Assembly (NCBI GenBank): GCA_905234995.1
Contig: CAJOJV010000004.1
Coordinates: forward strand, 1 to 63,727
From: an uncultured Eubacterium sp.
GTDB taxonomy: Bacteria > Bacillota > Clostridia > Oscillospirales > Acutalibacteraceae
DNA: 63,727 bases
Direction of reading: 5' to 3'
The notes under the pieces are model-generated. The model saw nothing but the letters and a program-made list of their open reading frames with translations. It had not been told where the DNA came from and did no database searches. Positions 35,305-46,654 of this stretch are shown in pieces (positions within the stretch are counted from its first letter, which is position 1; each line of letters starts with the position of its first letter). Position numbers and translations under genes: made by a program.

Positions 35305-35700
35305 CTATACACGGCGCCTTTTTGGTGGGCGGCAGCCGTTATGAGGGATAGGAGTAACATCTTTAATAAGAGTAACCTGCAAGCCAACAGTTTCCAAAGC
35401 TCTGATAGCGGATTCACGGCCTGCGCCCGGTCCCTTAACGTAAACTTCAACAGTTTTCAAACCATGCTCCATAGCAGCCTTTGCAGCTGTTTCAGCAGCG
35501 GTCTGAGCGGCATAAGGAGTTGATTTCCTTGAACCGCGGAAGCCCATCTCGCCTGCAGATGCCCAAGAAATGGCATTACCCTGCATATCTGCGATGGTTA
35601 CGATAGTGTTGTTGAAGGTTGACTGAATATGAACAGTACCACGCTCAATATTTTTCTTCTCACGACGTCTGTGTGAAGTTGTGGTCTTCTTAGTTGCCAT
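35305..35700 (-). CDS. rpsK: 30S ribosomal protein S11
   Basis: A 131-residue S11 of the platform of the small subunit. The segments [16 protein letters not shown] and [13 protein letters not shown] and the C-terminal [13 protein letters not shown] are characteristic. Confidence 0.98.
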   Translation of the reverse strand: MATKKTTTSHRRREKKNIERGTVHIQSTFNNTIVTIADMQGNAISWASAGEMGFRGSRKSTPYAAQTAAETAAKAAMEHGLKTVEVYVKGPGAGRESAIRALETVGLQVTLIKDVTPIPHNGCRPPKRRRV

Positions 35701-35721
35701 ACTGTTTGTTTCCTCCTACAA

Positions 35722-36090
35722 TTATTTCTTCTTGTTAGCAATGGTCTTTTTGGGACCTTTTCTTGTGCGTGCATTGTTTTTAGAGGTCTGGCCTCTTACA
35801 GGAAGACCCTTCCTGTGGCGAATGCCTCTATAGCAACCGATTTCAATGAGTCTCTTAATATCAAAAGCAACATCTCTGCGGAGATCGCCTTCAACGGTTA
35901 AGTGCTGCTCAATGTAATCACGGATTTTAGAAACCTCATCCTCTGACAAATCTCTGCAACGAGTGTCAGGATTGATTCCTGTTTCTTCAATAATTTTTGT
36001 TGCAGTTGTTCTGCCGATACCATAAATATAGGTAAGGCCGATTTCAACTCTTTTATCATTTGGTAAGTCAACACCTGAAATACGTGCCAT
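35722..36090 (-). CDS. rpsM: 30S ribosomal protein S13
   Basis: A 122-residue S13 of the small-subunit head, which contacts the P-site tRNA with its basic tail. The start [15 protein letters not shown] and the late RGLP-type [19 protein letters not shown] segment are conserved. It follows rpmJ in the usual order. Confidence 0.98.
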   Translation of the reverse strand: MARISGVDLPNDKRVEIGLTYIYGIGRTTATKIIEETGINPDTRCRDLSEDEVSKIRDYIEQHLTVEGDLRRDVAFDIKRLIEIGCYRGIRHRKGLPVRGQTSKNNARTRKGPKKTIANKKK

Positions 36091-36122
36091 TCTACAGTTT
36101 ACCTCCGATTAATTGTTCAGGT

Positions 36123-36236
36123 TTAACCCTGACGCTGTTTATGCTTTGGATTTTCACAGATAACCATTACTTTTCCATTGCGCTTAATTACTTTGCACTT
36201 ATCGCAAATTTTCTTTACAGAAGGTCTAACTTTCAT
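36123..36236 (-). CDS. rpmJ: 50S ribosomal protein L36
   Basis: A 37-residue L36 beginning [15 protein letters not shown] and ending NPKHKQRQG. The Cys-Cys-Cys-His zinc-ribbon residues are all present (C+ form). AGGAGG precedes the ATG. It lies between infA and rpsM. Confidence 0.97.
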   Translation of the reverse strand: MKVRPSVKKICDKCKVIKRNGKVMVICENPKHKQRQG

Positions 36237-36255
36237 TTTGAATATCCTCCTTATT

Positions 36256-36474
36256 TTATTTCGAGCGCCATGTGATACGACCCTTTGTTAAGTCGTATGG
36301 CGACATCTCAATCGTTACCTTATCACCGGGAAGGATGCGGATGTTGTTCATCCTGAGCTTACCGCTGATATGGGCCAAAACGATATGCCCGTTTTTTAAT
36401 TCAACCCTAAAGGTTGTGTTGGGCAATACCTCTACAACAGTACCTTCAACTTCTAACATATCTGACTTAGACAT
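36256..36474 (-). CDS. infA: Translation initiation factor IF-1
   Basis: A 72-residue S1-like OB-fold protein that occupies the A site during initiation. [17 protein letters not shown] and the ending [12 protein letters not shown] are diagnostic. The ATG at 36474 is chosen over the adjacent TTG. The small KOW-domain gene often found between map and infA in Firmicutes is absent here. Confidence 0.97.
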   Translation of the reverse strand: MSKSDMLEVEGTVVEVLPNTTFRVELKNGHIVLAHISGKLRMNNIRILPGDKVTIEMSPYDLTKGRITWRSK

Positions 36475-36551
36475 CAATATACCTCACTGATAAGATGTTA
36501 AATTTAACTGGAATCACATCACGGCGTAATCGCCCGCAATTGATTTAGCCA

Positions 36552-37301
36552 TCAGACTTTCGTTAAAATAACGGGGCCGTTATTTGTTATCGCGATGGTG
36601 TTTTCAAAATGTGCTGAAAGCTTGCCGTCTGCGGTAACAACCGTCCAGCCGTCTGAAAGCTGTTTTACCTTATAGGTTCCCTGATTGATCATCGGTTCAA
36701 TTGCCAATGTCATTCCGGGTAACAGTCTGATACCACGACCTTCGTGACCGAAGTTGGGCACACTTGGATCCTCATGAAGCTCCTTACCGACGCCGTGACC
36801 GACGAAATCACGAACAACGCCATAGCCGCGCTCCTCGCAATATGACTGCACTGCATGCCCTATATCGCCGATTCTGTTGCCTGGGACAGCCTGCTCAATG
36901 CCCTTATAAAGTGCCTCTCGCGTGGTGTCCATCAGCCGCTTTGCTTCGGGAGAGCAAGTCCCTGCCGCAAAAGTGGCAGCATTATCGCCGTTATAGCCGT
37001 GTATTTTGGCACCCAAATCAATGCTTACGATATCGCCCTCTTGAACAATTCGCTTTTTGCTTGGGATGCCGTGGATAACTTCATTATTAATAGATATACA
37101 TGCGGTAGCAGGAAAATCATATAAGCCGAGAAAGTTCGGCTCTGCGCCATGCTTTTTGATAAAGTCATAAGCAACCTTATCTATTTCCCAGGTGGAAACG
37201 CCCGGCTTAACCGCTTCGCCTGCCACCATTAATGCTTCAGCAGAAATCTTGCAAGCCTCTTTCATCAGCTCCAGCTCCCTGCTGCTTTTAAGCACTACCA
37301 T
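36552..37301 (-). CDS. map: Methionine aminopeptidase, type I
   Basis: A 249-residue enzyme that removes the initiator methionine after deformylation. Metal ligands are visible in VSIDLGAKIHGYNGD, FVGHGVGKELHEDP and the late EPMINQG and HFENTIAI segments. The true start is ATG 37301, whose GGAGG site lies within the end of adk; a longer upstream frame overlaps adk and is not conserved. Confidence 0.96.
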   Translation of the reverse strand: MVVLKSSRELELMKEACKISAEALMVAGEAVKPGVSTWEIDKVAYDFIKKHGAEPNFLGLYDFPATACISINNEVIHGIPSKKRIVQEGDIVSIDLGAKIHGYNGDNAATFAAGTCSPEAKRLMDTTREALYKGIEQAVPGNRIGDIGHAVQSYCEERGYGVVRDFVGHGVGKELHEDPSVPNFGHEGRGIRLLPGMTLAIEPMINQGTYKVKQLSDGWTVVTADGKLSAHFENTIAITNNGPVILTKV

Positions 37302-37302
37302 G

Positions 37303-37935
37303 TTAATCCTCCAATGCTTTAAAGACGAGTGCGGTTGTATCTGCAACCTCCTCCTGTCCTTCAACAATAACAAGCTTGCCGAGCTTTGAATAGAAATCCT
37401 TTAAAGGCTCTGTCATATTATGATACTCAACAAGTCTTTTCTGAACGGTTTCTGGAGCGTCGTCCTTACGCTGAATAAGCTCGCCGCCGCAAGCATCGCA
37501 AACGCCCTCAACCTTTGGCTGTTTGTAAAGGATGTGATAAGAATTTGCACACTTTGCACATACGCGGCGACCGGACATTCTTGCAGTGATTTTCTCATCG
37601 GGAACTTCGATATCAACAACCTTGTCAATAACTACGCCCGCCTCCTCAAGCGCCTCTGCCTGAGGAATGGTTCTCGGAAATCCGTCAAGAATGAAGCCCT
37701 TTTGGCAGTCCTCCTGAGCGAGTCTGTCCTTAATAATACCGATAACAACCTCATCAGGAACAAGACCGCCGGCATCCATATAGGATTTAGCCTTAAGGCC
37801 CATCTCTGTGCCGTCCTTAACGGCGGCACGGAGAATGTTGCCTGTTGAAATTGCCGGAATACCAAATTTCTCAACTATCTTTTCAGCCTGAGTGCCTTTG
37901 CCTGCACCCGGCGCGCCAAGAAGAATAAGATTCAT
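37303..37935 (-). CDS. adk: Adenylate kinase
   Basis: A 210-residue long-form enzyme for ATP + AMP = 2 ADP. P-loop GAPGAGKGT at residues 7-15, DGFPRT near 85, and a LID with a Zn-binding Cys4 set (CAKCANSYH ... CDACGG), typical of Gram-positive adenylate kinases. It lies between secY and map. Confidence 0.98.
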   Translation of the reverse strand: MNLILLGAPGAGKGTQAEKIVEKFGIPAISTGNILRAAVKDGTEMGLKAKSYMDAGGLVPDEVVIGIIKDRLAQEDCQKGFILDGFPRTIPQAEALEEAGVVIDKVVDIEVPDEKITARMSGRRVCAKCANSYHILYKQPKVEGVCDACGGELIQRKDDAPETVQKRLVEYHNMTEPLKDFYSKLGKLVIVEGQEEVADTTALVFKALED

Positions 37936-37964
37936 ATAATACTCCTTATTTTTAGGGATCCCGA

Positions 37965-39314
37965 TTAATCAAGGAAGCCCTTATAATGACGCATCATCAT
38001 CTGAGATTCAAGCTGACGAACAGTTTCAAGAGCTACGCCGCACATAATGATGATTGACGTACCGCCGAGTGAAACTGAGAAGCCGCCATCGTTTCCGCCC
38101 TCTGTGAGCGGAGGAATCGTTGCTTTACAGATGAGTGACCAAACAAGCGGAAGAAGAGCAACCACTGACAGCATAAGAACGCCGATAAGGGTTAATCTCA
38201 TAAGCACCTTAAAGATGTAATCCGATGTTGGCTTGCCGGGACGGATACCCGGGATTGCGCCGTTATTCTTACGAAGATTATTAGCCATTTCAATCGGGTT
38301 GTACTGAATAGTAGCATAGAAATAGCCAAAGAAAATAATGAGAATGAAATACAATGCTGCATACCACCAGGAATCGCCCTGGAAGGCATCAAAGAATTTT
38401 TCCCAGAAGGTTCCCTCATACTTGTTAGATGCGATGAACATCTGAACAGTGCCGGGAAGTGAAAGAATTGAAGAAGCGAAGATGATGGGAAGCACGCCGC
38501 TCATATTAACCTTAATGGGCATATGAGTTGACTGACCGCCGTACATCTTTCTTCCTACAACACGCTTAGCGTACTGAATAGGAATTCTTCTTTCAGCATT
38601 ATCCATAAATACGATATATGCAATCATAAGAATGAAAACGATAAATATCGCAGGAACAAGGAAGTCATAAACAAGACGGCCTGTGTTCAGGTACTGGATA
38701 TACTGCTTAATAATAGTCGGGAAACGGGAAACGATACCCGCAAAAAGGATTATCGAAATACCGTTGCCGATACCGTCAATCGTTATCTGCTCGCCGAGCC
38801 ACATAATAACTGCAGTGCCTGCGGTTAAAACTGCGATGATTACCAGCGCCTGGAATACTGCTGCAAAGCCGGTGAAAGCATTGCCGCTTGCATCCTTTAG
38901 GAGATAATCATTTGCACGAAGGAAGAAGAAATAAGCAAGAGACTGGAGAAGACCAAGAACAACCGTTACGAAACGGGTGATTGAAGCAATCTTCTTTCTT
39001 CCCTCCTCGCCTTCCTTCTGCAGCTTTTCAAGTGCAGGGATAGCAACAGCAAGGAGCTGCATAATAATTGACGCGTTAATGTAAGGTGTGATAGACATAG
39101 CGAAAATCGTTCCGTATGTGAATGCACTACCTGTCATAAGACTTAAATAGGTTAATATTGTGTTACCCTTGCCGACATCAATTTCATCAGTGATGTTGAG
39201 AAAAGGAACAGGAATCATTGAACCGATTCTGAAAACCAGGATGATGAAAGCAGTGAAAATGAGCTTCTTTCTGATTTCCTGAATTTTCCAAGCATTAGCG
39301 ATGGTCTTTAACAT
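37965..39314 (-). CDS. secY: Protein translocase subunit SecY
   Basis: A 449-residue channel subunit of the SecYEG translocon with ten membrane segments. The N-terminal [21 protein letters not shown], the segment after it with plug-like loop, and the cytoplasmic [21 protein letters not shown] loop are typical. It follows rplO without a gap. Confidence 0.98.
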   Translation of the reverse strand: MLKTIANAWKIQEIRKKLIFTAFIILVFRIGSMIPVPFLNITDEIDVGKGNTILTYLSLMTGSAFTYGTIFAMSITPYINASIIMQLLAVAIPALEKLQKEGEEGRKKIASITRFVTVVLGLLQSLAYFFFLRANDYLLKDASGNAFTGFAAVFQALVIIAVLTAGTAVIMWLGEQITIDGIGNGISIILFAGIVSRFPTIIKQYIQYLNTGRLVYDFLVPAIFIVFILMIAYIVFMDNAERRIPIQYAKRVVGRKMYGGQSTHMPIKVNMSGVLPIIFASSILSLPGTVQMFIASNKYEGTFWEKFFDAFQGDSWWYAALYFILIIFFGYFYATIQYNPIEMANNLRKNNGAIPGIRPGKPTSDYIFKVLMRLTLIGVLMLSVVALLPLVWSLICKATIPPLTEGGNDGGFSVSLGGTSIIIMCGVALETVRQLESQMMMRHYKGFLD

Positions 39315-39758
39315 TTAAAGCACCTCCACCGTTCCGCCTGCAGCCTCGATCTTTGCCTTAGCAGACTCACTTACAGCTGCAACCTTAACGGTGAGCGCCT
39401 TGGTGATTTCGCCCTTGCCAAGAATCTTGACACCATCAAGTTCTTTTTTGATTAATCCGCAAGCCTTGAGTGATTCAACGTCAACGGTTGCGCCGGCCTC
39501 AAATCTGTCTTCAAGAGCAGCAAGGTTAACTACTGCATACTCTGTGCGGAAAATGTTATTAAAGCCTCTCTTCGGAACTCTTCTTTGAAGAGGCATCTGA
39601 CCGCCTTCAAATCCGGGTCTGCGGCTGTAACCTGAACGAGCCTTAGCACCCTTATGACCCTTGCCGGCAGTTTTGCCCTGGCCTGAGCCTGCGCCACGAC
39701 CGATTCTCTTAACTGCCTTTTTTGAGCCCTCAGCGGGAGAAAGTTCATGTAACTGCAT
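39315..39758 (-). CDS. rplO: 50S ribosomal protein L15
   Basis: A 147-residue L15. The Gly- and basic-rich N-terminus ([21 protein letters not shown]) threads into 23S rRNA; the C-terminal half is globular. It is placed between rpmD and secY as in most bacteria. Confidence 0.98.
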   Translation of the reverse strand: MQLHELSPAEGSKKAVKRIGRGAGSGQGKTAGKGHKGAKARSGYSRRPGFEGGQMPLQRRVPKRGFNNIFRTEYAVVNLAALEDRFEAGATVDVESLKACGLIKKELDGVKILGKGEITKALTVKVAAVSESAKAKIEAAGGTVEVL

Positions 39759-39772
39759 TTTCTTTACCTCCC

Positions 39773-39952
39773 TTATGCTTCTTCAACAGCAACAAGGTGA
39801 GAAATCTTGTGGATTTTACCCTGCGTCTGCTCATTGTTCGGCTGAACTGTTACATTGCCGATTTTACGAAGACCAAGTGAGTGGGCGGTAGCAATCTGAT
39901 CCTTCTTGCTGCCGATTAAGCTTTTCTTAAGTGTGATCTTAACATCTGCCAT
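39773..39952 (-). CDS. rpmD: 50S ribosomal protein L30
   Basis: A 59-residue L30 beginning [19 protein letters not shown], with the conserved [12 protein letters not shown] segment and a short C-terminal extension (HLVAVEEA). It lies between rpsE and rplO. A GGAGG site precedes the ATG. Confidence 0.97.
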   Translation of the reverse strand: MADVKITLKKSLIGSKKDQIATAHSLGLRKIGNVTVQPNNEQTQGKIHKISHLVAVEEA

Positions 39953-39965
39953 TATTCCACCCTCC

Positions 39966-40466
39966 TTAATCCATTATTTCTTTAACTGACTTGCCGCGAA
40001 GCGCTGCAACCTCATCTGCAGTGCGAAGCTGAGCAAGACCGTTCATTGTTGCTCTAACAACATTGTAAGGGTTATTGGACCTGATAGCCTTTGTTCTGAT
40101 ATCATGGATACCAACAGTTTCAACAACTGCACGAACAGGGCCGCCTGCGATAACGCCGGTACCCTTTGGAGCAGGCATAAGGAGAACCTCACCTGCGCCG
40201 AACTTGCCCTTAACCTCGTGAGGAATTGTTGTTCCTCTGAGAGCAACCTTGATGCAATTCTTTCTTGCATCCTCAATGCCCTTGCGGATAGCATCCGGAA
40301 CTTCGCCAGATTTGCCGATACCGAAGCCTACAAGGCCATTCTTATCTCCAACAACAACAAGTGCAGAGAACTTATAAATTCTACCACCCTTAACGGTTTT
40401 GGAAACACGGTTGATGGTAACAACTCTTTCTTCAAGTTCCATTGAAGATGTATCAATCTTTGCCAT
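39966..40466 (-). CDS. rpsE: 30S ribosomal protein S5
   Basis: A 166-residue S5, important for decoding accuracy. A double-stranded-RNA-binding N-terminal domain (about 10-75: [29 protein letters not shown]) is followed by the S5 C-terminal domain. Confidence 0.98.
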   Translation of the reverse strand: MAKIDTSSMELEERVVTINRVSKTVKGGRIYKFSALVVVGDKNGLVGFGIGKSGEVPDAIRKGIEDARKNCIKVALRGTTIPHEVKGKFGAGEVLLMPAPKGTGVIAGGPVRAVVETVGIHDIRTKAIRSNNPYNVVRATMNGLAQLRTADEVAALRGKSVKEIMD

Positions 40467-40485
40467 AAAGTATTATCCTCCTTCG

Positions 40486-40845
40486 TTAGAACTTAAGTCC
40501 GCCTTCACGGGCGCCGTCTGCAACAGCAGCAACACGACCGTGATAAACATAACCGCCGCGGTCAAAAACGCATTCCTCAATGCCCTTTGCCTTAGCTCTC
40601 TCTGCGATCTTCTTGCCGACAGCCTTAGCTGCCTCTACGTTTCCACCGTACTCGGTGAATTCCTTTTCAACTGTTGATGCCTGAGCAAGCGTTACGCCTG
40701 CAACATCGTCGATAAGCTGAACGTATATATTGCTGAGGGAGCGATATACATTGAGTCTGGGACAATCAACAGTTCCTGAAATTTTGCCACGAACTCTCTT
40801 GTGGCGCTTTTGTCTTGCCTTATTGGCGTCTTGTCTTGAAACCAT
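40486..40845 (-). CDS. rplR: 50S ribosomal protein L18
   Basis: A 119-residue L18, which binds 5S rRNA with L5. [18 protein letters not shown] and the ending [25 protein letters not shown] region (in shorter parts VYHGRV and REGGLKF) are characteristic. Confidence 0.97.
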   Translation of the reverse strand: MVSRQDANKARQKRHKRVRGKISGTVDCPRLNVYRSLSNIYVQLIDDVAGVTLAQASTVEKEFTEYGGNVEAAKAVGKKIAERAKAKGIEECVFDRGGYVYHGRVAAVADGAREGGLKF

Positions 40846-40863
40846 AGTAATTCACTCCTTCCT

Positions 40864-41403
40864 TTACTTCTTACCTGCTTTGCCTTCCTTGCGACGGATA
40901 TGCTCATCAGAATATTTGATACCCTTGCCCTTATACGGCTCCGGCGGTCTCTTTTCGCGAACCTGAGCTGCGAACTGACCAACCTTCTGCTTATCGGCAC
41001 CCGAGATAACAATCTGGTTTGCCGTGGGGCATTCGATTGTGAGACCCTCAGGGGTTGTCATAATTACCTGATGTGAATATCCGAGGTTCATAACAAGGTC
41101 CTTGCCCTGCATCTGAACACGGTAGCCAACGCCGTTAACATCAAGAGTTTTCTTGAAGCCGTCTGTTACGCCCGTAACCATATTTGCAATAATTGCACGG
41201 GTTAAACCGTGAAGAGAACGATTCTCCTTATTGTCATTAGGTCTTGAGCAATTGATTACTCCGCCATCAATATCTACTGCGATGTTTGGATGCTTATCAA
41301 AAGTAAGAGTGTCCTTCGGACCCTTAACGGTTACAGTGTTACCGTCGATTGAAACATCAACACCGGCAGGAATTACGATGGGCTTTAAGCCAATACGTGA
41401 CAT
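40864..41403 (-). CDS. rplF: 50S ribosomal protein L6
   Basis: A 179-residue L6 with two related domains, near the factor-binding site of the 50S subunit. MSRIGLKPIVIPAGVDV and the late RPPEPYKGKGIKY are diagnostic. Confidence 0.98.
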   Translation of the reverse strand: MSRIGLKPIVIPAGVDVSIDGNTVTVKGPKDTLTFDKHPNIAVDIDGGVINCSRPNDNKENRSLHGLTRAIIANMVTGVTDGFKKTLDVNGVGYRVQMQGKDLVMNLGYSHQVIMTTPEGLTIECPTANQIVISGADKQKVGQFAAQVREKRPPEPYKGKGIKYSDEHIRRKEGKAGKK

Positions 41404-41418
41404 CCTAACTGCACCTCC

Positions 41419-41817
41419 TTACCAAATGAAAGCCAAAACTTCGCCGCCGACATTCTGCTTGCGAGCTTCTCTGTCAGTCATAACACCCTTTGAGGTTGAA
41501 ATGATTGCAACGCCGAGACCCTTCATTACCTTCGGCATATCCTCAACGTTTGAGTAAATACGAAGGCCGGGCTTTGAAACTCTGCGAAGTCCTGTGATTA
41601 CCTGTGTTTTGCCCTCGCCATACTTGAGAGTTACACGGATAATACCCTGTTTGTCATCTTCAATTAATTTATAACCTTTGATATAACCTTCATCAACAAG
41701 AATCTGAGCAATTGCCTTCTTCATGTTTGACGCAGGAATATCTACTGTATCGTGCTTTGCTGAATTAGCGTTACGAATTCTTGTAAGCATATCAGCGATT
41801 GGATCTGTAATATGCAT
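41419..41817 (-). CDS. rpsH: 30S ribosomal protein S8
   Basis: A 132-residue S8 that binds central-domain 16S r[16 protein letters not shown] at the start and [13 protein letters not shown] near the end are conserved. In E. coli S8 represses the spc operon; no matching site was identified here. Confidence 0.98.
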   Translation of the reverse strand: MHITDPIADMLTRIRNANSAKHDTVDIPASNMKKAIAQILVDEGYIKGYKLIEDDKQGIIRVTLKYGEGKTQVITGLRRVSKPGLRIYSNVEDMPKVMKGLGVAIISTSKGVMTDREARKQNVGGEVLAFIW

Positions 41818-41855
41818 TGATATTTCCTCCTTATAAATTTAGCAATTCTCGGTTC

Positions 41856-42041
41856 TTACCAAGAAGATTTGGTTACGCCGGGAATCTCGCCCTTATGAGC
41901 AAGCTCCCTGAAGCAGATACGGCATACGCCATACTTACGCAGATAAGCATGAGGTCTACCGCAGATTTTACATCTGTTGTAAGCTCTTGTTGAGTATTTT
42001 GCAGGCTTCTGCTGCTTAACCTTCATAGATGTTTTTGCCAC
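41856..42041 (-). CDS. rpsZ: 30S ribosomal protein S14 type Z
   Basis: A 61-residue zinc-ribbon form of S14 with CKIC (residues 24-27) and CRIC (40-43). This short C+ type is typical of Gram-positive and many anaerobic bacteria and depends on zinc. Confidence 0.97.
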   Translation of the reverse strand: MAKTSMKVKQQKPAKYSTRAYNRCKICGRPHAYLRKYGVCRICFRELAHKGEIPGVTKSSW

Positions 42042-42053
42042 GATAATCCCTCC

Positions 42054-42596
42054 TTACTCTGCAAACGGAGCGCCTAATAATCTAAGCAGCTCTCTGCCTT
42101 CTTCATCGGTGTTAGCGGTTGTTACCATAATGATATCCATACCGCGAACAGCATCAATCTTATCATAATCGATTTCAGGGAAAATCAACTGCTCCTTGAT
42201 ACCCATAGCATAGTTGCCACGGCCGTCAAATGAGTTGGGATTAATACCTCTGAAGTCGCGAACTCTGGGGAGTGAGAGATTGAAGAACCTGTCAAGGAAC
42301 TCATACATCTTATCACCGCGAAGAGTTACTTTAACGCCGATCGGCATGCCCTCACGAAGCTTGAAGTTAGCAACAGACTTCTTTGCACGGCATACGATTG
42401 GCTTCTGACCTGTGATGATGCTTAAATCATTAACGATAGCATCAACAACCTTTGAATTTTCACGGGCTTCACCGCAACCAACATTGAGAACAATCTTGTC
42501 AAGCTTCGGGATTTGCATAACAGATTTGTATTCGAATTTCTTCATCAATGCAGGAGCAATTTCAGCCTTATAAGCTTCTTTTAATCTTGCAGCCAT
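42054..42596 (-). CDS. rplE: 50S ribosomal protein L5
   Basis: A 180-residue L5, which binds 5S rRNA and contacts the P-site t[23 protein letters not shown] and [10 protein letters not shown] are typical. Confidence 0.98.
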   Translation of the reverse strand: MAARLKEAYKAEIAPALMKKFEYKSVMQIPKLDKIVLNVGCGEARENSKVVDAIVNDLSIITGQKPIVCRAKKSVANFKLREGMPIGVKVTLRGDKMYEFLDRFFNLSLPRVRDFRGINPNSFDGRGNYAMGIKEQLIFPEIDYDKIDAVRGMDIIMVTTANTDEEGRELLRLLGAPFAE

Positions 42597-42616
42597 TGTT
42601 ATGTTTCCTCCCTTAC

Positions 42617-42925
42617 TTAAAATTCAAAACCGCATCCGGACTGCTTGCATACGCGCTTGCCGTCCTTATGACCTACGCGGGTTGCCTTGCCGCACTTGGG
42701 GCAAACGAGCTGAACCTTTGAAGCATAAAGCGCGGATTCAACCTTAACAAGACCGCCCTGCTCGCCCATCTTGCGGGGCTTAACGTGCTTAGTTGCAACG
42801 TTAACGCCTTTAACGATTACCTTATTTTCCTTCGGGCTTACTGCGATAACCTCGCCTCTTACGCCCTTGGACTTACCGCTGATAACCTCTACGGTATCAC
42901 CGGACTTTACAAACATTTTACTCAT
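42617..42925 (-). CDS. rplX: 50S ribosomal protein L24
   Basis: A 102-residue L24, an early assembly protein of the 50S subunit. The KOW motif is at the start ([18 protein letters not shown]). The C-terminal part contains a CPKC pair and further cysteines, which could bind zinc. Confidence 0.97.
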   Translation of the reverse strand: MSKMFVKSGDTVEVISGKSKGVRGEVIAVSPKENKVIVKGVNVATKHVKPRKMGEQGGLVKVESALYASKVQLVCPKCGKATRVGHKDGKRVCKQSGCGFEF

Positions 42926-42940
42926 AATTCAGCACCTCCA

Positions 42941-43309
42941 TTAAAGTACTTCCGGAGCAAGTGAGAGAATCTTCATATAATCCTTATCACGAAGCTCTCT
43001 TGCTACGGGTCCAAAAATACGGGTGCCGCGAGGGGTTTTATCCTCTCTGATAATTACGGCAGCATTTTCATCAAAACGAATGTACTGACCGTCGTCACGA
43101 CGCACACCTTTAGTTGTACGAACGATGACAGCTTTAACAACTTCGCCCTTCTTAACAACGCCATTCGGAGCAGCTTTCTTAACAGTTGCTACGATAACGT
43201 CGCCAATGTTGGCATATCTTCTTCCTGAGCCGCCGAGAACACGAATGCAAAGAATTTCCTTTGCGCCGGTGTTGTCTGCAACCTTAAGACGACTTTCCTG
43301 TTGTATCAC
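42941..43309 (-). CDS. rplN: 50S ribosomal protein L14
   Basis: A 122-residue L14, the canonical length. I choose GTG 43309 because it gives the conserved N-terminus ([17 protein letters not shown]) and has AAGGAGG upstream; the longer upstream frame is not conserved. L14 lies at the subunit interface. Confidence 0.97.
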   Translation of the reverse strand: MIQQESRLKVADNTGAKEILCIRVLGGSGRRYANIGDVIVATVKKAAPNGVVKKGEVVKAVIVRTTKGVRRDDGQYIRFDENAAVIIREDKTPRGTRIFGPVARELRDKDYMKILSLAPEVL

Positions 43310-43432
43310 AGCGTTTTCCTCCTTCGTACTGCAAAATAACACTTTGCATCTTGCAGTTATTATTTTAAATGACTAATTGGCGGGAGCGGAGCAAATCCTG
43401 CTCCCTGTAAAAGCGTTCGTAATTCGCAATGA

Positions 43433-43696
43433 TTACTTTGCCTTTTCAATGATTTCAACCACGCGCCATCTCTTATCCTTGCTGATGGGGCGGGTTTCCA
43501 TAATGAGCACCTTATCGCCGATGCCGCAGGTGTTTTCCTCATCATGAGCCTTATATTTAACAGTTCTGTTAATGATTTTGCCGTAAAGCGGATGGCGAAC
43601 CTTGTCCTTAATAGAAACAACAACGGTTTTATTCATCTTATCGCTTGTAACTACGCCAACTCTTGTTTTTCTGAGGTTTCTTTCACTCATAGCCAA
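43433..43696 (-). CDS. rpsQ: 30S ribosomal protein S17
   Basis: An 87-residue OB-fold protein, primary binder of 16S r[22 protein letters not shown] and the Gly/Pro-rich [11 protein letters not shown] are characteristic. It is 8 nt after rpmC. A 123-nt gap, unusually long for this operon, separates it from rplN; I see no gene in it. Confidence 0.98.
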   Translation of the reverse strand: MAMSERNLRKTRVGVVTSDKMNKTVVVSIKDKVRHPLYGKIINRTVKYKAHDEENTCGIGDKVLIMETRPISKDKRWRVVEIIEKAK

Positions 43697-43703
43697 CTAC
43701 CTC

Positions 43704-43907
43704 CTAATCCTTCTGAGCTGCAATTTCAAGCTCACGCTCAACGGTTTTGATGCGAGCGATGTCTTTCTTAACAGCCTTAATTCTCATTGGGTTGTCGAGC
43801 TGGTTGATAGCCTGCTGAAAATGAAGGTTAAAAAGCTCTTCCTTGAGCTCCTTAAGCTTCGCTGCACGCTGATCTGCGCTTAAAGCTTTGATTTCTGCTG
43901 CTTTCAT
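43704..43907 (-). CDS. rpmC: 50S ribosomal protein L29
   Basis: A 67-residue helical hairpin protein near the exit tunnel, where SRP and trigger factor dock. KELKEELFNLHFQQA is the conserved segment. Its start codon touches the rplP stop. Confidence 0.97.
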   Translation of the reverse strand: MKAAEIKALSADQRAAKLKELKEELFNLHFQQAINQLDNPMRIKAVKKDIARIKTVERELEIAAQKD

Positions 43908-44329
43908 TACTGCTCGCCTCCCTCTTCTTTAACTACGAATTTGCATTTGATAGGAAGTTTGTTTGCTGCAAGACGCATAGCCTCACGAGCAACTGATTCA
44001 TCAACTCCTGCAAGCTCGAACATAACTCTGCCCGGCTTAACAACTGCTACCCAATAATCAACATTACCTTTACCTTTACCCATACGGGTGTCAGCAGGTC
44101 TTGCTGTGATTGGCTTATCGGGGAAAATCTTAATCCATACCTGACCGCCACGCTTTGTGTAACGGGTCATAGCGATACGGGCAGCCTCAATCTGTGCTGC
44201 GGTGATCCATGCAGGCTCTGTTGCTGCAAGACCATACTGGCCGTAAGTAACCTTATTGCCTCTTGAAGCCTCACCGGTCATACGACCTCTGTGCTGCTTA
44301 CGATGCTTAACGCGCTTTGGTAAGAGCAT
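43907..44329 (-). CDS. rplP: 50S ribosomal protein L16
   Basis: A 140-residue L16, involved in A-site tRNA positioning. [17 protein letters not shown] and ETRMGKGKG-like [15 protein letters not shown] are diagnostic. The start overlaps the end of rpsC. Confidence 0.98.
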   Translation of the reverse strand: MLLPKRVKHRKQHRGRMTGEASRGNKVTYGQYGLAATEPAWITAAQIEAARIAMTRYTKRGGQVWIKIFPDKPITARPADTRMGKGKGNVDYWVAVVKPGRVMFELAGVDESVAREAMRLAANKLPIKCKFVVKEEGGEQ

Positions 44330-45048
44330 TACTGATTTCCTCCTTCCTTGCGATTATCGCGATTATCTCTGCGGCGATTGTTGTTTCTTCTCTGAGGCTT
44401 ATTTCTGCTCTCGCGAAGAACCTCGCCCTGATAAATCCAAGTCTTTACGCCGATTCTGCCGTAAGTTGTTGCAGCCTCTGCGGTGCCGTAATCAATATCG
44501 GCACGGATTGTCTGAAGCGGGATTGTGCCTTCCTTATAGGTTTCTGAACGTGCGATTTCCGCACCGCCGATACGGCCTGAAACCTGAACCTTAATACCGC
44601 GAGCGCCGAGTCTCATAGTATTACGGATTGCCTGCTTAACTGCACGGCGGAAGGATACACGCTTCTCAAGCTGTGTTGCAATGCTCTGTGCAACGAGGTT
44701 TGCATTGAGGTCCGGCTGCTTGATTTCGATGATGTTGATGAAAACCTCATTAGTATTCTTGCCGAGCTTCTTTGCGCAGATAGCCTTAAGCTTTTCAATC
44801 TCTGCACCCTGCTTGCCGATAACCATACCGGGCTTTGCACAGTGAATATTAATTCTTACGCGCTTTGCATCACGCTCAATTTCAATTTTCGGAACACCTG
44901 CGCTCTTAAGAGTTTCAAGCAGATACTTACGAAGATTGTAATCTTCAATAAGAGTGTCTGCGAAATCGCCCTTTTTAGCATACCAGCGGGAGTCCCAGTT
45001 TTTGATAACGCCGATTCTTAAACCGGTTGGATTACATTTCTGTCCCAT
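44329..45048 (-). CDS. rpsC: 30S ribosomal protein S3
   Basis: A 239-residue S3 at the mRNA entry channel. The N-terminal KH domain (about 15-110, [13 protein letters not shown]) and the C-terminal S3 domain ([12 protein letters not shown]) are present, with a basic Arg/Asn-rich tail. Confidence 0.98.
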   Translation of the reverse strand: MGQKCNPTGLRIGVIKNWDSRWYAKKGDFADTLIEDYNLRKYLLETLKSAGVPKIEIERDAKRVRINIHCAKPGMVIGKQGAEIEKLKAICAKKLGKNTNEVFINIIEIKQPDLNANLVAQSIATQLEKRVSFRRAVKQAIRNTMRLGARGIKVQVSGRIGGAEIARSETYKEGTIPLQTIRADIDYGTAEAATTYGRIGVKTWIYQGEVLRESRNKPQRRNNNRRRDNRDNRKEGGNQ

Positions 45049-45066
45049 TTAACTTTTCCTCCTCGC

Positions 45067-45405
45067 TTAGTCTTCCATTTCCTTAACGGTAATGGTGATG
45101 TGTGATGTTCTCTTATTAATTCTGTATGCTCTGCCCTGTGCCCTCGGCTGAATTCTCTTAAGAGTGGGGCCTGCGGTTACGTTGCAGTAGCTTACATATA
45201 ATCTTGATACGTCCATATTATTGTTATTCTCTGCATTTGCCATTGCTGACTTGAGAACCTTGATAAGCGGCTCTGTTGCAGCCTTTGGTGTGTGCTGGAG
45301 AATTGCCATTGCCTTATCGCAAGGCTGATTTCTGATTAAATCAAGAACAATCTGAACCTTTCTCGGAGAAATACGAACGTATGTTGCTTTAGCTGTTGCT
45401 TCCAT
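45067..45405 (-). CDS. rplV: 50S ribosomal protein L22
   Basis: A 112-residue L22, whose beta hairpin lines the exit tunnel and influences macrolide action. RISPRKVQIVLDLIR and GPTLKRIQPRAQGRA are conserved. Confidence 0.98.
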   Translation of the reverse strand: MEATAKATYVRISPRKVQIVLDLIRNQPCDKAMAILQHTPKAATEPLIKVLKSAMANAENNNNMDVSRLYVSYCNVTAGPTLKRIQPRAQGRAYRINKRTSHITITVKEMED

Positions 45406-45422
45406 AGTTAATTCCTCCTCAA

Positions 45423-45695
45423 TTACTTAGTAGTCTTAGAGCCTGCGTGGCCTCTGAACGTTCTTGTCGGTGCAAACTCACCAAGCTTGTGTCCAACCAT
45501 ATCCTCTGTAACATAAACAGGAACATGCTTTCTTCCGTCATGAACAGCAAAAGTGTGTCCTACAAATTCGGGGAAGATTGTTGAACTTCTTGACCAGGTT
45601 TTGATAACCTGCTTGTCGCCCTTTGCGTTAAGAGCTTCAACCTTCTTATAAAGGCTTTCTTCAACGTAGGGGCCTTTTTTAGTACTTCTACTCAT
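45423..45695 (-). CDS. rpsS: 30S ribosomal protein S19
   Basis: A 90-residue S19 of the small-subunit head. [29 protein letters not shown] and [14 protein letters not shown] are diagnostic. Confidence 0.98.
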   Translation of the reverse strand: MSRSTKKGPYVEESLYKKVEALNAKGDKQVIKTWSRSSTIFPEFVGHTFAVHDGRKHVPVYVTEDMVGHKLGEFAPTRTFRGHAGSKTTK

Positions 45696-45714
45696 TTAAT
45701 CTTCTCCTTTCTGT

Positions 45715-46548
45715 TTATTTACCGTTGCGGCGTCTTACAATCATCTTGTTAGAAGCCTTCTTCTTGTCACGCGTCTTGTAACCAAGAGCAGGCTTGCCCC
45801 AAGGTGTTACAGGGCCCGGACGGCCGATAGGTGACTTACCTTCACCACCGCCGTGCGGATGGTCATTCGGGTTCATAACAGAGCCGCGAACGGTCGGGCG
45901 CCAGCCCATATTGCGTGAACGGCCTGCTTTACCGATTTTAACGTTTGCGTGATCAGTGTTGCCAACAACACCGATTGTTGCCATACAATCATTAGGAACG
46001 TTGCGAAGCTCGCCTGAAGGCAGTCTTAAAAGTGCATAAGGGCCTTCAAGAGCCATAAGCTGTGCGCTGTTGCCTGCTGAACGAGCAAGCTGAGCACCTC
46101 TGCCGGGATAAAGCTCAACGTTATGAATGATTGTACCAACGGGGATGTTCTTAAGCGGAAGAGCATTACCTGCAACGATGTCTGCGTGGGGGCCTGCAAC
46201 AACAGTTGCGCCAACCTTGAGACCGTCCGGAGCGATAATGTAGCTCTTTACGCCGTCCTCGTACTGAATAAGAGCAATGTGAGCTGAACGGTTGGGATCA
46301 TACTCAATTGTTTTAACAGTTGCGGGGATATCGAACTTCTGTCTTTTGAAATCGATTACACGATACTTTCTTCTGTTACCGCCGCCGCGATGACGAACGG
46401 TAATTCTTCCGTATGAGTTACGGCCTGAGTTTTTGCTTAAAGGCTCAAGCAAGGATCTTTCAGGAGCAACTTTTGAGAGGGAAGAATAATCTGTTACCGA
46501 CATATTCCTTCTTGAAGGAGTGGTCGGCTTATAATTCTTAATAGCCAT
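45715..46548 (-). CDS. rplB: 50S ribosomal protein L2
   Basis: A 277-residue L2, required for subunit joining and peptidyl transfer. [15 protein letters not shown] at the start and the [14 protein letters not shown] loop near the end carry the conserved histidine. ATG 46548 is chosen over an upstream in-frame ATG lacking conservation. A 106-nt gap to rplW holds a small hairpin (GAAGGG 46578-46583 / CCCTTC 46590-46595). Confidence 0.97.
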   Translation of the reverse strand: MAIKNYKPTTPSRRNMSVTDYSSLSKVAPERSLLEPLSKNSGRNSYGRITVRHRGGGNRRKYRVIDFKRQKFDIPATVKTIEYDPNRSAHIALIQYEDGVKSYIIAPDGLKVGATVVAGPHADIVAGNALPLKNIPVGTIIHNVELYPGRGAQLARSAGNSAQLMALEGPYALLRLPSGELRNVPNDCMATIGVVGNTDHANVKIGKAGRSRNMGWRPTVRGSVMNPNDHPHGGGEGKSPIGRPGPVTPWGKPALGYKTRDKKKASNKMIVRRRNGK

Positions 46549-46654
46549 TATTATTTTTCCTTTCTGAATAACTTTGCGAAGGGATGGCACCCTTCATACT
46601 TCATCATCCGAAATATTCTCTTAATCGCTTTCTATTTATATTATAGGTTACGAA